Below are positions 1 to 5,443 of a stretch of 7,462 nt of DNA, one piece after another (within the stretch, counting starts at the first letter, position 1; each line of letters begins with the position of its first letter). The notes beneath the pieces were generated by a model that ran no database searches, had not been told where the DNA came from, and was given only the letters and a program-made list of their open reading frames with translations. The position numbers and the translations under genes were made by a program. Origin of the DNA: Synechococcus sp. GFB01 (GTDB taxonomy: Bacteria > Cyanobacteriota > Cyanobacteriia > PCC-6307 > Cyanobiaceae); assembly GCF_001039265.1 (NCBI RefSeq), contig NZ_LFEK01000123.1:6812-14273 (forward strand), given 5' to 3'.

Positions 1-355
1 AGGCCGGGGTGAGTGCCGCCTTGCGCACCCGATGCAGGTCGGGTCGCTGGAACAGGCTGTACTCCCCGAACATGGCGTTCGTGGTCGGGAACAGGCTCAC
101 CTCCGCGTAGTGCCCGTCGCCGTTGAACGCCATCCGCACCGCCTCCGGTTCAGCCAGGAACACCGTGGTGCCCCCGAAGACGCCCGTGCGGAAGATCGGT
201 CCGTGGGCCCGGAGGTTGTCGCGGCAGAACCGGTCCGGATCGGCCATGAAGGCGAGGGTGTCCCACCAGCGGGGTTCGCGCGGTGGCAGGCTCGCGCCGG
301 CGGGCGGTCTGCCGCCCTCCTCCAGCACCTGAAAGCCTGGGGAGGGGTGCGTCAT
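1..355 (-). CDS. Cytochrome P450 (CYP120-like), N-terminal part, cut by window edge
   Basis: This frame is open from an ATG at 355 to the left edge and gives 118 residues of the N-terminal part of a cytochrome P450, a heme-thiolate monooxygenase. What is visible: a proline-rich hinge LPPREP (residues 23-28), the strand region GPIFRT followed by a GVFGGTTVFL segment (52-67), which is the usual beta-1 sheet of P450s, and a C-helix HRVRK (108-112) that normally contacts the heme propionates. The pattern resembles cyanobacterial CYP120 proteins (GPIFKTRLFG and HRSRRK in the family as I recall it), which act on retinoids in the characterised case. The I-helix, ExxR and heme-cysteine motifs lie outside the window, so activity cannot be judged. 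No transmembrane anchor is seen, so it is probably soluble. It is divergent from the aspartic protease gene. There is no clear Shine-Dalgarno before the ATG. The family call is fairly sure; the substrate is unknown. Confidence 0.85.
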   Translation of the reverse strand, partial: MTHPSPGFQVLEEGGRPPAGASLPPREPRWWDTLAFMADPDRFCRDNLRAHGPIFRTGVFGGTTVFLAEPEAVRMAFNGDGHYAEVSLFPTTNAMFGEYSLFQRPDLHRVRKAALTPA

Positions 356-408
356 GGCAGGCCGAACCGTGGCCCAGGTTAGGCAGGCGGCGCACCGCTC
401 CTACCCTT

Positions 409-1422
409 GTGCTGTTGCGCTGCCGCAAGGTCGCGACCGGTGCTGCAGCCGCCCTCGCCATGGACCTGCTGACGGCCGCCATAGCCGCTACAGCCACAGC
501 CGCCACAGCCGCAGCGCTGATCCAGGTGCGCGGCACGCCTCTGCCGGGCGGCACGCCGAGCGGCTCGGCGCAGGTGGTGCTGGAGCGCGCGGCCGGAGGC
601 GACACGCCGGTGCTCACCTTCAGCAGCGCCCGTGGTGCGGTGCGCCTGCTCGTGGACACCGGAGCCTCCTCGCATCTGGTGACCCCGGCCCTGGCTGGGC
701 GGCTCGGCCTGGCCAGCGAAGCCGTCGCCCCGGAGGCCTTCGGCCTGGCCGGAGCGGGGGCGGGCTGCGAGGGCCTGCAGGTGCGCCGGGCCGTGCTGCC
801 GCCGCTGCGGCTGGAAGGCGGCGAGGCGGCGTTCTCGATCAGCGGAGCCGGAGCGCTGGTGCTCGAGGTGGGCGGTCTGCCGCCGGGGATCGATGGTGTG
901 CTGGGCGCGCCGCTGCTGCGGCGCCTCCCCCTCTGGATCGATCCCGCCGCTGAGCGGCTGGCCCTCGGCGAGCGGGCCCTGCGGGCCGCGGACCAGGCGG
1001 CGGCGACCCGAGCGGCCGTTTCGGTGAGCCTGCCCCTGCGCTGGCAGAAGGGGGTGCCGCTGCTGCCGCTCTCCACCACCACGGGACCCGTGCAGGCCCT
1101 GGCGGATACCGGCGCCGAGGGGCTGTTCCTCACGCCTGCTCTGGCGGTGCGGCTGCGCCCTCAGGGCCGAGCGACGCCTCTGCGGCTCACCGGCTTCTGC
1201 GGCGATCAGACGGCCAGCCGTGTGCGCCTGTCCGGCCTCGGGTTGCCCGGCTCGGCACCCCGCGGCGGCACCGATCTCGCCGCTCCGCTCGAGGGGATCG
1301 TGACCGTGAACCCGATCTTCCAGGCGTTGGGGGTGGAGGCGATCGTGGGGCAGGAGCTGCTCCGCCGCCGATCCCAGCTCTGGCGCCTCGACGCCACGCC
1401 GCCGCTGCTGCTTCTCTGGTAA
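409..1422 (+). CDS. Two-lobed retropepsin-like aspartic protease, probably exported
   Basis: Predicted aspartyl endopeptidase. With a GTG start at 409 the protein is 337 residues. It has two equivalent halves, each with a complete retropepsin signature. Lobe 1 has VDTGASS (Asp83) and a psi-loop GVLG (Gly166); lobe 2 has ADTGAEG (Asp233) and AIVG (Gly314). The two aspartates are 150 residues apart and the Asp-to-Gly distances are 83 and 81, so one chain could form the whole two-aspartate site that retroviral proteases make as a dimer. The start is uncertain. ATG at 460 gives 320 residues and keeps both lobes, but the GTG supplies a basic RCRK n-region before an Ala-rich hydrophobic stretch (about residues 8-37), which reads better as a signal peptide or anchor. 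Neither start has a clear ribosome site. It stops 13-19 nt before the P-loop gene and is probably co-transcribed with it. The substrate is unknown; pfam-type matches would be Asp_protease_2/RVP. Confidence 0.85.
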   Translation: MLLRCRKVATGAAAALAMDLLTAAIAATATAATAAALIQVRGTPLPGGTPSGSAQVVLERAAGGDTPVLTFSSARGAVRLLVDTGASSHLVTPALAGRLGLASEAVAPEAFGLAGAGAGCEGLQVRRAVLPPLRLEGGEAAFSISGAGALVLEVGGLPPGIDGVLGAPLLRRLPLWIDPAAERLALGERALRAADQAAATRAAVSVSLPLRWQKGVPLLPLSTTTGPVQALADTGAEGLFLTPALAVRLRPQGRATPLRLTGFCGDQTASRVRLSGLGLPGSAPRGGTDLAAPLEGIVTVNPIFQALGVEAIVGQELLRRRSQLWRLDATPPLLLLW

Positions 1423-1441
1423 GGCTGCGGCGACGGTGCCG

Positions 1442-1927
1442 ATGAAGGTGGTTCTGCTGGGCAACGCCGGTGCCGGCAAGAGCACCCTCGCCCGACGACT
1501 GATGGCCCGGTCTCCCGCCGCCCGCCTTTCCCTGGACGCGGTGGCGTTTCTTGATGGCTCGGAGCGGCGCCCCATCCAGGACAGCATCGCCGCCGTGAAC
1601 CGGTGGATGGCCGGCAACGAGAGCTGGATCATCGAGGGCTGCTACGCCGACATCCTGGAGCCGATCGTGCCGCTCTGCGATGAGCTCCTCTTCCTCAATC
1701 CCGGCGTGGAGGCCTGCATCGCCCACTGCCGCGCGAGGGCGTGGGAGCCGGACAAGTTCCGATCCCGCCAGGAGCAGGACGCGAATCTGGCCAACCTGAT
1801 CGAGTGGGTGCGCTCCTACGAGGAGCGGACCGACGAGTACGGCCTGGCCCGCCATCGGGCCCTCTACGACGCCTTCCCTGGCCGCAAGCGTGAGTTCCGT
1901 GACCCGAGCGCCTATGCGGCGTTGTGA
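1442..1927 (+). CDS. P-loop NTPase, FlaR/adenylate-kinase-like
   Basis: A 161-residue cytoplasmic nucleotide-binding protein of the small kinase-like group often annotated as DNA topology modulation protein FlaR, AAA ATPase or shikimate kinase. The Walker A loop GNAGAGKST spans residues 7-15, directly after the first beta strand MKVVLL. Later family landmarks are the WIIEGCY segment, DELLFLNPG and a C-terminal EEQDANLANLIEWVRSYEER-type helix (here RQEQDANLANLIEWV). The length is normal for this family. Substrate specificity is not known and the FlaR name is historical, so no symbol is given. An in-frame GTG at 1436 would add two residues; ATG at 1442 is preferred because relatives start directly at the strand before the P-loop. 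The only weak ribosome-site candidate is AAGG at the end of the preceding gene. The 3' end overlaps the next gene by 14 nt, suggesting coupled translation. Confidence 0.83.
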   Translation: MKVVLLGNAGAGKSTLARRLMARSPAARLSLDAVAFLDGSERRPIQDSIAAVNRWMAGNESWIIEGCYADILEPIVPLCDELLFLNPGVEACIAHCRARAWEPDKFRSRQEQDANLANLIEWVRSYEERTDEYGLARHRALYDAFPGRKREFRDPSAYAAL

Positions 1928-2714
1928 CATCCGGAACCGATGGCGATCGGCCGTTCGCTGGCTCCAGCCCCACTGGAGAGCCCTGCTGCCGCTGCTTCTC
2001 TCCGCCTGCCAACCGTTCGGCGCTTCCGGCGCCGGGCCCCCCGTCGACACGCTCGCGACGCAGGTGACACTGGCCGTGGGGCCCCATCGCCTGCATGTGC
2101 CGGTGGTGGCCGTCTCCCGCGGCGGCAGGTCGGCCGTTCAGCGCCCCTGCCCCGGCGAGGGCTCTGACTGGCTGTGCGCTGTGCCGCTCGGGACCCTGGT
2201 CGCCTCCACCGGTTCGCCGGCCGCAGCGGTGAGGGCAACGAGCGTGGAGGTGCTGCTCGAGGGCTACAGCCTGTTCCAGGACACGGGGCGGGATGAGTGG
2301 TTGAGCATCCCGCAGCTCTGTGGTCGGCTCAGCCAGCGCTGGGCCCGCCAGCAGTGCCTGGGCCCGTCGCTGTTCAGGGACAGCCTGCGCCGGTTCACGC
2401 TGATCGAAGCGGACGCGCTCGCTCGCACCAACGCGCTCGGTGGGATTGCCGGCCAGAAGGAGCCGGTGCGGCAGGTGGTGCGGCGGATGCGGTTGCGCAA
2501 CGGCGAGCCCGGCACCGATTGTGCTGCCGACGGTCAGGGGCTCTGCACCGCCGCCCTGCGGCTCTCCGACCGCGTGCTGGTGGTCTGGATCGTCTCCCAG
2601 AAGGATCTGCCGTCGATCCGGCGGCAGGCTACCGCCATCCGGGCGTTTCTGACCAGTGCGGCAGGGCCGCAGGAGGATTACGACCGGTTCAGCGCCGCGC
2701 TGACCCGCCGCTGA
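1914..2714 (+). CDS. Putative lipoprotein of unknown function with three cysteine pairs
   Basis: A 266-residue protein that I do not recognise. The N-terminus carries several arginines, then a short hydrophobic stretch ending in the lipobox LLSAC (Cys32), followed by a flexible Gly/Ala/Pro segment. This predicts signal peptidase II processing and lipid anchoring on the periplasmic side. The mature part has exactly six cysteines in three close pairs: 79/88, 136/148 and 203/211. This suggests three local disulfides in an oxidising compartment. Other visible segments are a beta-rich start (VTLAVGPHRLHVPVVAV, 51-67) and a basic RQVVRRMRLR stretch (186-195). The ATG at 1914 lies inside the end of the P-loop gene (14-nt overlap). 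An earlier in-frame GTG at 1890 would add eight residues before the basic region and is less likely. The hydrophobic core is short, so the lipoprotein call is likely but not certain. Confidence 0.7.
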   Translation: MRRCDIRNRWRSAVRWLQPHWRALLPLLLSACQPFGASGAGPPVDTLATQVTLAVGPHRLHVPVVAVSRGGRSAVQRPCPGEGSDWLCAVPLGTLVASTGSPAAAVRATSVEVLLEGYSLFQDTGRDEWLSIPQLCGRLSQRWARQQCLGPSLFRDSLRRFTLIEADALARTNALGGIAGQKEPVRQVVRRMRLRNGEPGTDCAADGQGLCTAALRLSDRVLVVWIVSQKDLPSIRRQATAIRAFLTSAAGPQEDYDRFSAALTRR

Positions 2715-2746
2715 ACCCGGCGCCAGGCTCGAGAATGGCAACCGGC

Positions 2747-2753
2747 AAGGAGG
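2747..2753 (+). promoter_or_regulatory. Strong ribosome binding site AAGGAGG
   Basis: A perfect AAGGAGG anti-16S match sits 10 nt before the ATG at 2764. It fixes the start of the transglutaminase-like gene. It stands out because most genes in this window have no clear Shine-Dalgarno site. Confidence 0.8.
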
Positions 2754-2763
2754 CCCCGCCCGC

Positions 2764-3717
2764 ATGCTGTTTCACGTGCGCCATGCCCTGCGGTATGCCT
2801 ACGAGCGGCCGGTGTTCCTCGAACCCACCACCCTGAGGCTCACCCCCCGCAGCGATCCCGCCCAGCGGCTGCTGCATCACGATCTGCGGATCACCCCGGA
2901 GCCCACCGGCAGCGCCCACGTGCTCGAGCCGGACGGCGGCGAGGCGGTGGTGCTGTGGTTCAGGGCCCTGCAGGAGGAGCTCAGCATCGAGGTGGACATG
3001 GTGGTGCGCACCCTGCGGGAGAACCCCTTCGACTGGATCGTCACCCATCCGCCGGCCCTGCAGCTGCCGGCCGCCTATCCGCCCGAGGAAGCCCTCTCCC
3101 TGGCCCCTTATCTGGAGGGACCCGGCAGCCCCGTCGACGCGTCGGTGCGGCAGTGGGCGGCGGAGCAGGCCGCAGCGGCGGATGGCCGCGCCACCGACTT
3201 CCTGATCCATCTGGCCGACACGATCCACCACGGGTTCCACCACGTGGGCCGACCCGACGGCGAGCCGATGAGCGCCGCCGAAACCCTGCGCAGCCGCACC
3301 GGCGCCTGCCGCGACACCGCCATGCTCTACGTGGAGGCCTGCCGCAGCCTGGGGCTGGCCGCCCGCTTCGTGAGCGGCTACTCCATGCACCATCCGGAGG
3401 AGGTGAGCGAGCACGAGCTGCACGCCTGGGCCGAGGTGTATCTGCCCGGCGGCGGCTGGCGGGGCTACGACCCCAGCCTCGGCCTGGCGGTGGCCGACGG
3501 GCACGTGGTGCTGGCGGCCGCTCCCGATCATCGCCAGGCGGCGGCCGTGAGCGGCCGGTACCGCGGCACCGGCGTGGGCTCGTCGATGCGGTACACGGTG
3601 GAGGTGCGCACCGCCACCAGCCTCGAGGCCCTTCAGGCGCTCGAATGCGAGCGACCCCTGCGCATGCCGGCGCCGGAGCAGTGGCTCAGCGGCACGGCCA
3701 CGCAAGGCAGCGGCTGA
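2764..3717 (+). CDS. Transglutaminase-like cysteine protease family protein
   Basis: A 317-residue protein of the bacterial transglutaminase-like superfamily. Such proteins are mostly cysteine proteases or amidases, not cross-linkers. The N-terminal part (about 1-90: HVRHALRYAYERPV, then LRLTPR) matches the N-terminal beta domain that accompanies this core in bacteria (Bact_transglu_N). The catalytic core follows: RTGACRDTAMLYVEACRSLG with nucleophile Cys182, ELHAWAEVYLPGGGW with His220, and GYDPSLG with Asp236, so the Cys-His-Asp triad is intact. The C-terminal part (about 250-300) is beta-rich (SSMRYTVEVRT). No signal peptide is seen, so it is probably cytoplasmic. In many bacteria this family sits beside alpha-E and ATP-grasp-like genes. 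Neither is present here; the neighbours are a lipoprotein and a MAPEG gene. The start is supported by AAGGAGG 10 nt upstream. The natural substrate is unknown. Confidence 0.92.
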   Translation: MLFHVRHALRYAYERPVFLEPTTLRLTPRSDPAQRLLHHDLRITPEPTGSAHVLEPDGGEAVVLWFRALQEELSIEVDMVVRTLRENPFDWIVTHPPALQLPAAYPPEEALSLAPYLEGPGSPVDASVRQWAAEQAAAADGRATDFLIHLADTIHHGFHHVGRPDGEPMSAAETLRSRTGACRDTAMLYVEACRSLGLAARFVSGYSMHHPEEVSEHELHAWAEVYLPGGGWRGYDPSLGLAVADGHVVLAAAPDHRQAAAVSGRYRGTGVGSSMRYTVEVRTATSLEALQALECERPLRMPAPEQWLSGTATQGSG

Positions 3718-3721
3718 TGCG

Positions 3722-3742
3722 TGGCAGGGCGGAGTCCTGCCG
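3722..3742 (+). other. Hairpin between transglutaminase-like and MAPEG genes
   Basis: GGCAGGGC (3723-3730) pairs with GTCCTGCC (3734-3741) around a 3-nt GGA loop, with one G-U pair, starting just after the stop at 3717. There is no T-run, so it is not a typical intrinsic terminator. It may be an mRNA stem that stabilises or attenuates the read-through transcript into the MAPEG gene. A function is not shown. Confidence 0.35.
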
Positions 3743-3754
3743 GACGTCTCCCCG

Positions 3755-4138
3755 ATGACCGTTCCCGCCCTGCCTGCCGTGGTCACCCTGGCCGCCCTGA
3801 TCACCTACCAGGGCACGGCGATGGCGGTGGGCCAGGCGCGCGTGAAGCACCGGGTGCTGCCGCCGGCCTGCAGCGGCCCGGAGGGGTTCGAGCGGGCTCT
3901 GCGGGTGCAGCAGAACACGCTCGAGCAGCTGGTGTTCTTCCTGCCCACGTTCTGGCTGGCCGCCCTGCTCGGCAGTGAATCCTGGGCCTGCCTGCTTGGC
4001 TTCATCTGGGTGGGCGGGCGCATTGCTTACGGCGTGGGCTACCGGCAGGCGGCCGGCAGGCGTGCGCCGGGATTCGGCATCAGCTTCCTGTGCAGCGCGG
4101 CGCTGCTGGTGATGGCGATCGTGGGGGTGTTCCGCTGA
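3755..4138 (+). CDS. MAPEG family membrane protein
   Basis: A 127-residue integral membrane protein of the MAPEG family (membrane-associated proteins in eicosanoid and glutathione metabolism). Characterised members are trimeric four-helix enzymes, often microsomal GST-like. The family hallmark is clear: FERALRVQQNTLEQLVFFLP at residues 45-64 (the ERxxRxxQNTLE motif with Asn54 and Glu57), then WVGGRIAYGVGY (85-96) and RRAPGF (102-107). Hydrophobic segments are near 5-25, 58-73, 76-95 and 108-126, giving four helices with little loop, and the length is normal. Glutathione-dependent activity is not certain for bacterial members. The gene follows the transglutaminase-like gene by 37 nt, which contain a hairpin, and there is no clear ribosome site. 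It is the last gene of the plus-strand block and converges on the next gene. Another glutathione-family gene, the soluble GST at 6215, lies 2 kb away but is separately controlled. Confidence 0.9.
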   Translation: MTVPALPAVVTLAALITYQGTAMAVGQARVKHRVLPPACSGPEGFERALRVQQNTLEQLVFFLPTFWLAALLGSESWACLLGFIWVGGRIAYGVGYRQAAGRRAPGFGISFLCSAALLVMAIVGVFR

Positions 4139-4243
4139 GCCCAGGCCGCTCCAACCGCTTCGACAATCACTTCCCCGGCCGACCCACGCGCCACAGAGCG
4201 AGGCCCCGCCGAACCCGAGCGTCATGGCTGCTGGCTGGTTGCC
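4139..4243. other. Convergent intergenic gap without a recognisable terminator
   Basis: These 105 nt lie between two converging stop codons, where a bidirectional terminator would be expected. No GC stem followed by a T-run (either strand) and no convincing small ORF is visible. Termination may rely on weak stems without a U-tract, or the two transcripts may overlap. Confidence 0.4.
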
Positions 4244-5017
4244 TCAGTCGAGCCGCTCACCGGAGCGCACGGCGGTGGGGGGCGCTTGCGGATCGCTGCC
4301 GGGGCGCCAGATGCGGGCGCGCAGCGCGCCCTGATCGCGAGGCTCGAACTCGGCCCGCCAGCCCGAGGCCCACTCGATCACCACCGTGCCTTGCCTGAGC
4401 CGCCACACGCCGCCGGCCGAGCGATCCACGGTGTTGAAGGCCAGGCCGTTGGAGAGCAGGCTCAGGGTCGTGGGGGGCAGCTCGTCCTGCACGGCTCGGA
4501 AGCGATACACGCCCACCACCGCCGCGATCGCACCGCTCACCCGCACGGCTCTGCCGTGGTTGGTGGGCGGCTGGAGACGGTCGTCGCCCGGTGCCCACGA
4601 CCACTGCAGCAGACCTCCGGGCCCGGTGAGGATCGCATCGGTCCAGCCGTCGGCGTAGTCGATGCGAACGCCGTTGCCCCACGGCTGCCAGCGGCCGCGT
4701 TCGAGCAGCTCGGCGGGTCGCAGGTTCTGGCTGCCGCCGAACGGCGTGCCGGCCACGCCGCTGGTGCTCAGCGCCCGCCCATCGGCGCTGAGGCGCACAT
4801 TGAAGAGGTTGTTGGTGTTGTCGACCAGCGCCCACACACCCAGGAAGACTTGCCGCTGCTGGCGGTGTTCGCCCGCCAGGCTGGAAGGCGGTTCCGCCGC
4901 CGCCACCGCCGCCGCTCCAGCAGCCCCGCCCCCAGCGGCCAGGGTGGTGAGCAGCACCCCCGCGGCGAGGGGCAGCGGTCGGAGGCGGGGCCGTGTCGCG
5001 CGGTCGACCATCCCCAT
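4244..5017 (-). CDS. Exported protein with two tandem Trp/Gly-rich beta repeats, unknown function
   Basis: A 257-residue protein I cannot name. Residues 1-41 look like a Sec signal peptide: arginines at 6, 9, 11 and 13, a hydrophobic core LPLAAGVLLTTLAA, and an Ala-rich end (AVAAAE) suitable for cleavage near 41. The mature part contains two copies of one module. Copy 1 is about residues 60-144 and copy 2 about 169-240. They share GV(W/Y) at the start, a strand L-x-x-x-G-x-A-x-x-T (76-85; 187-196), then G-x-W-x-x-x-x-x-x-V-x-I-(D/E)-(Y/W)-A-x-GW (108-125; 203-220) and a final W-(A/R)-PG (141-144; 237-240). The many aromatics and alternating hydrophobics suggest beta strands, as in lipocalin-like or small barrel folds; this is inference. 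Start: ATG at 5017 is used, but ATG at 5011 or an upstream in-frame ATG at 5092 are possible. The region upstream holds a palindrome. The tail is Pro/Arg-rich. Confidence 0.75.
   Translation of the reverse strand: MGMVDRATRPRLRPLPLAAGVLLTTLAAGGGAAGAAAVAAAEPPSSLAGEHRQQRQVFLGVWALVDNTNNLFNVRLSADGRALSTSGVAGTPFGGSQNLRPAELLERGRWQPWGNGVRIDYADGWTDAILTGPGGLLQWSWAPGDDRLQPPTNHGRAVRVSGAIAAVVGVYRFRAVQDELPPTTLSLLSNGLAFNTVDRSAGGVWRLRQGTVVIEWASGWRAEFEPRDQGALRARIWRPGSDPQAPPTAVRSGERLD
4524..4531. repeat. HIP1 octamer GCGATCGC
   Basis: This is a perfect copy of the highly iterated palindrome typical of many cyanobacterial genomes, located inside the beta-repeat protein gene. The CGATCG core occurs at least seven more times in the window (near 1340, 1944, 4116, 5109, 5842, 6687 and 7334). 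It gives weak support for a cyanobacterial origin. One copy alone could be chance. Confidence 0.5.
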
Positions 5018-5072
5018 CTGCCGGCCTGGCGGACACCGCTCAATCCTGCTCAGGTCACGGGGCCCTGCGGTG

Positions 5073-5090
5073 GCGGCTGTCGACAGTCGC
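5073..5090. promoter_or_regulatory. Palindrome upstream of the beta-repeat protein gene
   Basis: The 18-bp near-perfect inverted repeat GCGGCTGTCGACAGTCGC has an uninterrupted 10-bp core, CTGTCGACAG (5077-5086), with one mismatched pair before the outer 3 bp. Its centre lies about 64 nt upstream of the ATG at 5017 on the minus strand, a reasonable place for a dimeric regulator. The regulator is unknown. It would lie inside the coding region if translation began at 5092. Confidence 0.4.
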
Positions 5091-5115
5091 AACAGAAGTG
5101 CCGGCAGGCGATCGA

Positions 5116-5133
5116 GCCGGCCCGGGGCCCGGC
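5116..5133 (-). other. GC-only stem after the small membrane protein gene
   Basis: GCCGG (5116-5120) can pair with CCGGC (5129-5133) 18 nt downstream of the small gene's stop codon on the minus strand. No T-run follows, so it is at best a weak transcript-end or processing stem. It may be chance in DNA this rich in GC. Confidence 0.2.
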
Positions 5134-5150
5134 GGCGCTGGCGAGCGCGA

Positions 5151-5312
5151 TCAGGGCAGCGTGAATCCCGACTGCAGGTGCTTGAGATCGAGCATCACCC
5201 AGGTGACCCAGATCAGCAGTGCCACCACACCGGACACGGCGGCGAAGCGGGCCGCGGATCGGGCCAGCAGCTCGAGCAGGCTGATCTCTTGCACGGACTG
5301 AACCCAGTTCAC
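5151..5312 (-). CDS. Small single-helix membrane protein, 53 residues, unknown function
   Basis: A short frame starting at GTG 5312 encodes 53 residues: an amphipathic N-terminal part (about 1-22, with SLLELLARSAARF), one strongly hydrophobic helix (about 23-41, AAVSGVVALLIWVTWVML), and a short polar tail DLKHLQSGFTLP. The prediction is a one-pass inner or thylakoid membrane peptide. Start evidence: an AGGG sequence 6 nt before the GTG and an in-frame stop directly upstream at 5316-5318. An internal GTG at 5294 would give 47 residues. Support for coding is the clean helix followed by a charged boundary and a stop, and the way it fills an otherwise empty gap of more than 400 nt between two same-strand genes. 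It lies 131 nt downstream of the TetR gene and 133 nt upstream of the beta-repeat protein start. No family is recognised. Small photosystem or cytochrome subunits have this size, but I see no diagnostic match. Confidence 0.6.
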   Translation of the reverse strand: MNWVQSVQEISLLELLARSAARFAAVSGVVALLIWVTWVMLDLKHLQSGFTLP

Positions 5313-5335
5313 TTTTCACCCTATCGGGCGTGTCG

Positions 5336-5357
5336 GCGCCTGCAAGGATCCAGGCGT
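5336..5357 (-). other. Hairpin between TetR gene and small membrane protein gene
   Basis: CGCCTG (5337-5342) pairs with CAGGCG (5351-5356) around an 8-nt loop, with a flanking G-T pair. On the minus strand it lies about 90 nt after the TetR stop and 24 nt before the small gene. No T-run follows in either direction. It could separate the two transcripts, but the evidence is only the stem. Confidence 0.25.
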
Positions 5358-5443
5358 GCTGATGTCCGGGCGCTGGCTGGATCGTGGTTCGATGCCTGCC
5401 GGCGCCACACCTCTCTTCTGCAGCGCCGAGCCCGCCAGCTCGC

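Noticed and set aside
283..408. Extended start of the aspartic protease at GTG 283
   Set aside because: It would overlap the start of the divergent P450 gene and add an Arg/Pro-rich segment before the hydrophobic signal region.
379..1632. Long minus-strand open frame (417 codons) opposite the aspartic protease
   Set aside because: Low-complexity Arg/Ala/Gln/Gly composition with no motif; typical antisense shadow in GC-rich DNA. The plus-strand frame has paired DTG and psi-loop motifs.
1695..2765. Long minus-strand open frame opposite the P-loop and lipoprotein genes
   Set aside because: It crosses two plus-strand genes with clear signatures (Walker A; lipobox) and has Pro/Arg/Gly-rich noise composition.
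2689..3804. Long minus-strand open frame (371 codons) opposite the transglutaminase-like gene
   Set aside because: The opposite strand has a full catalytic triad and a strong ribosome site. This frame is His/Gly/Ala-rich without a domain.
5116..5133. Intrinsic terminator for the small membrane protein gene
   Set aside because: Stem of 5 bp only and no T-run, so it is listed just as a weak stem.
4286..5164. Plus-strand open frame across the beta-repeat gene
   Set aside because: No motif, and a composition of antisense type. The minus-strand frame has a signal peptide and an internal repeat.
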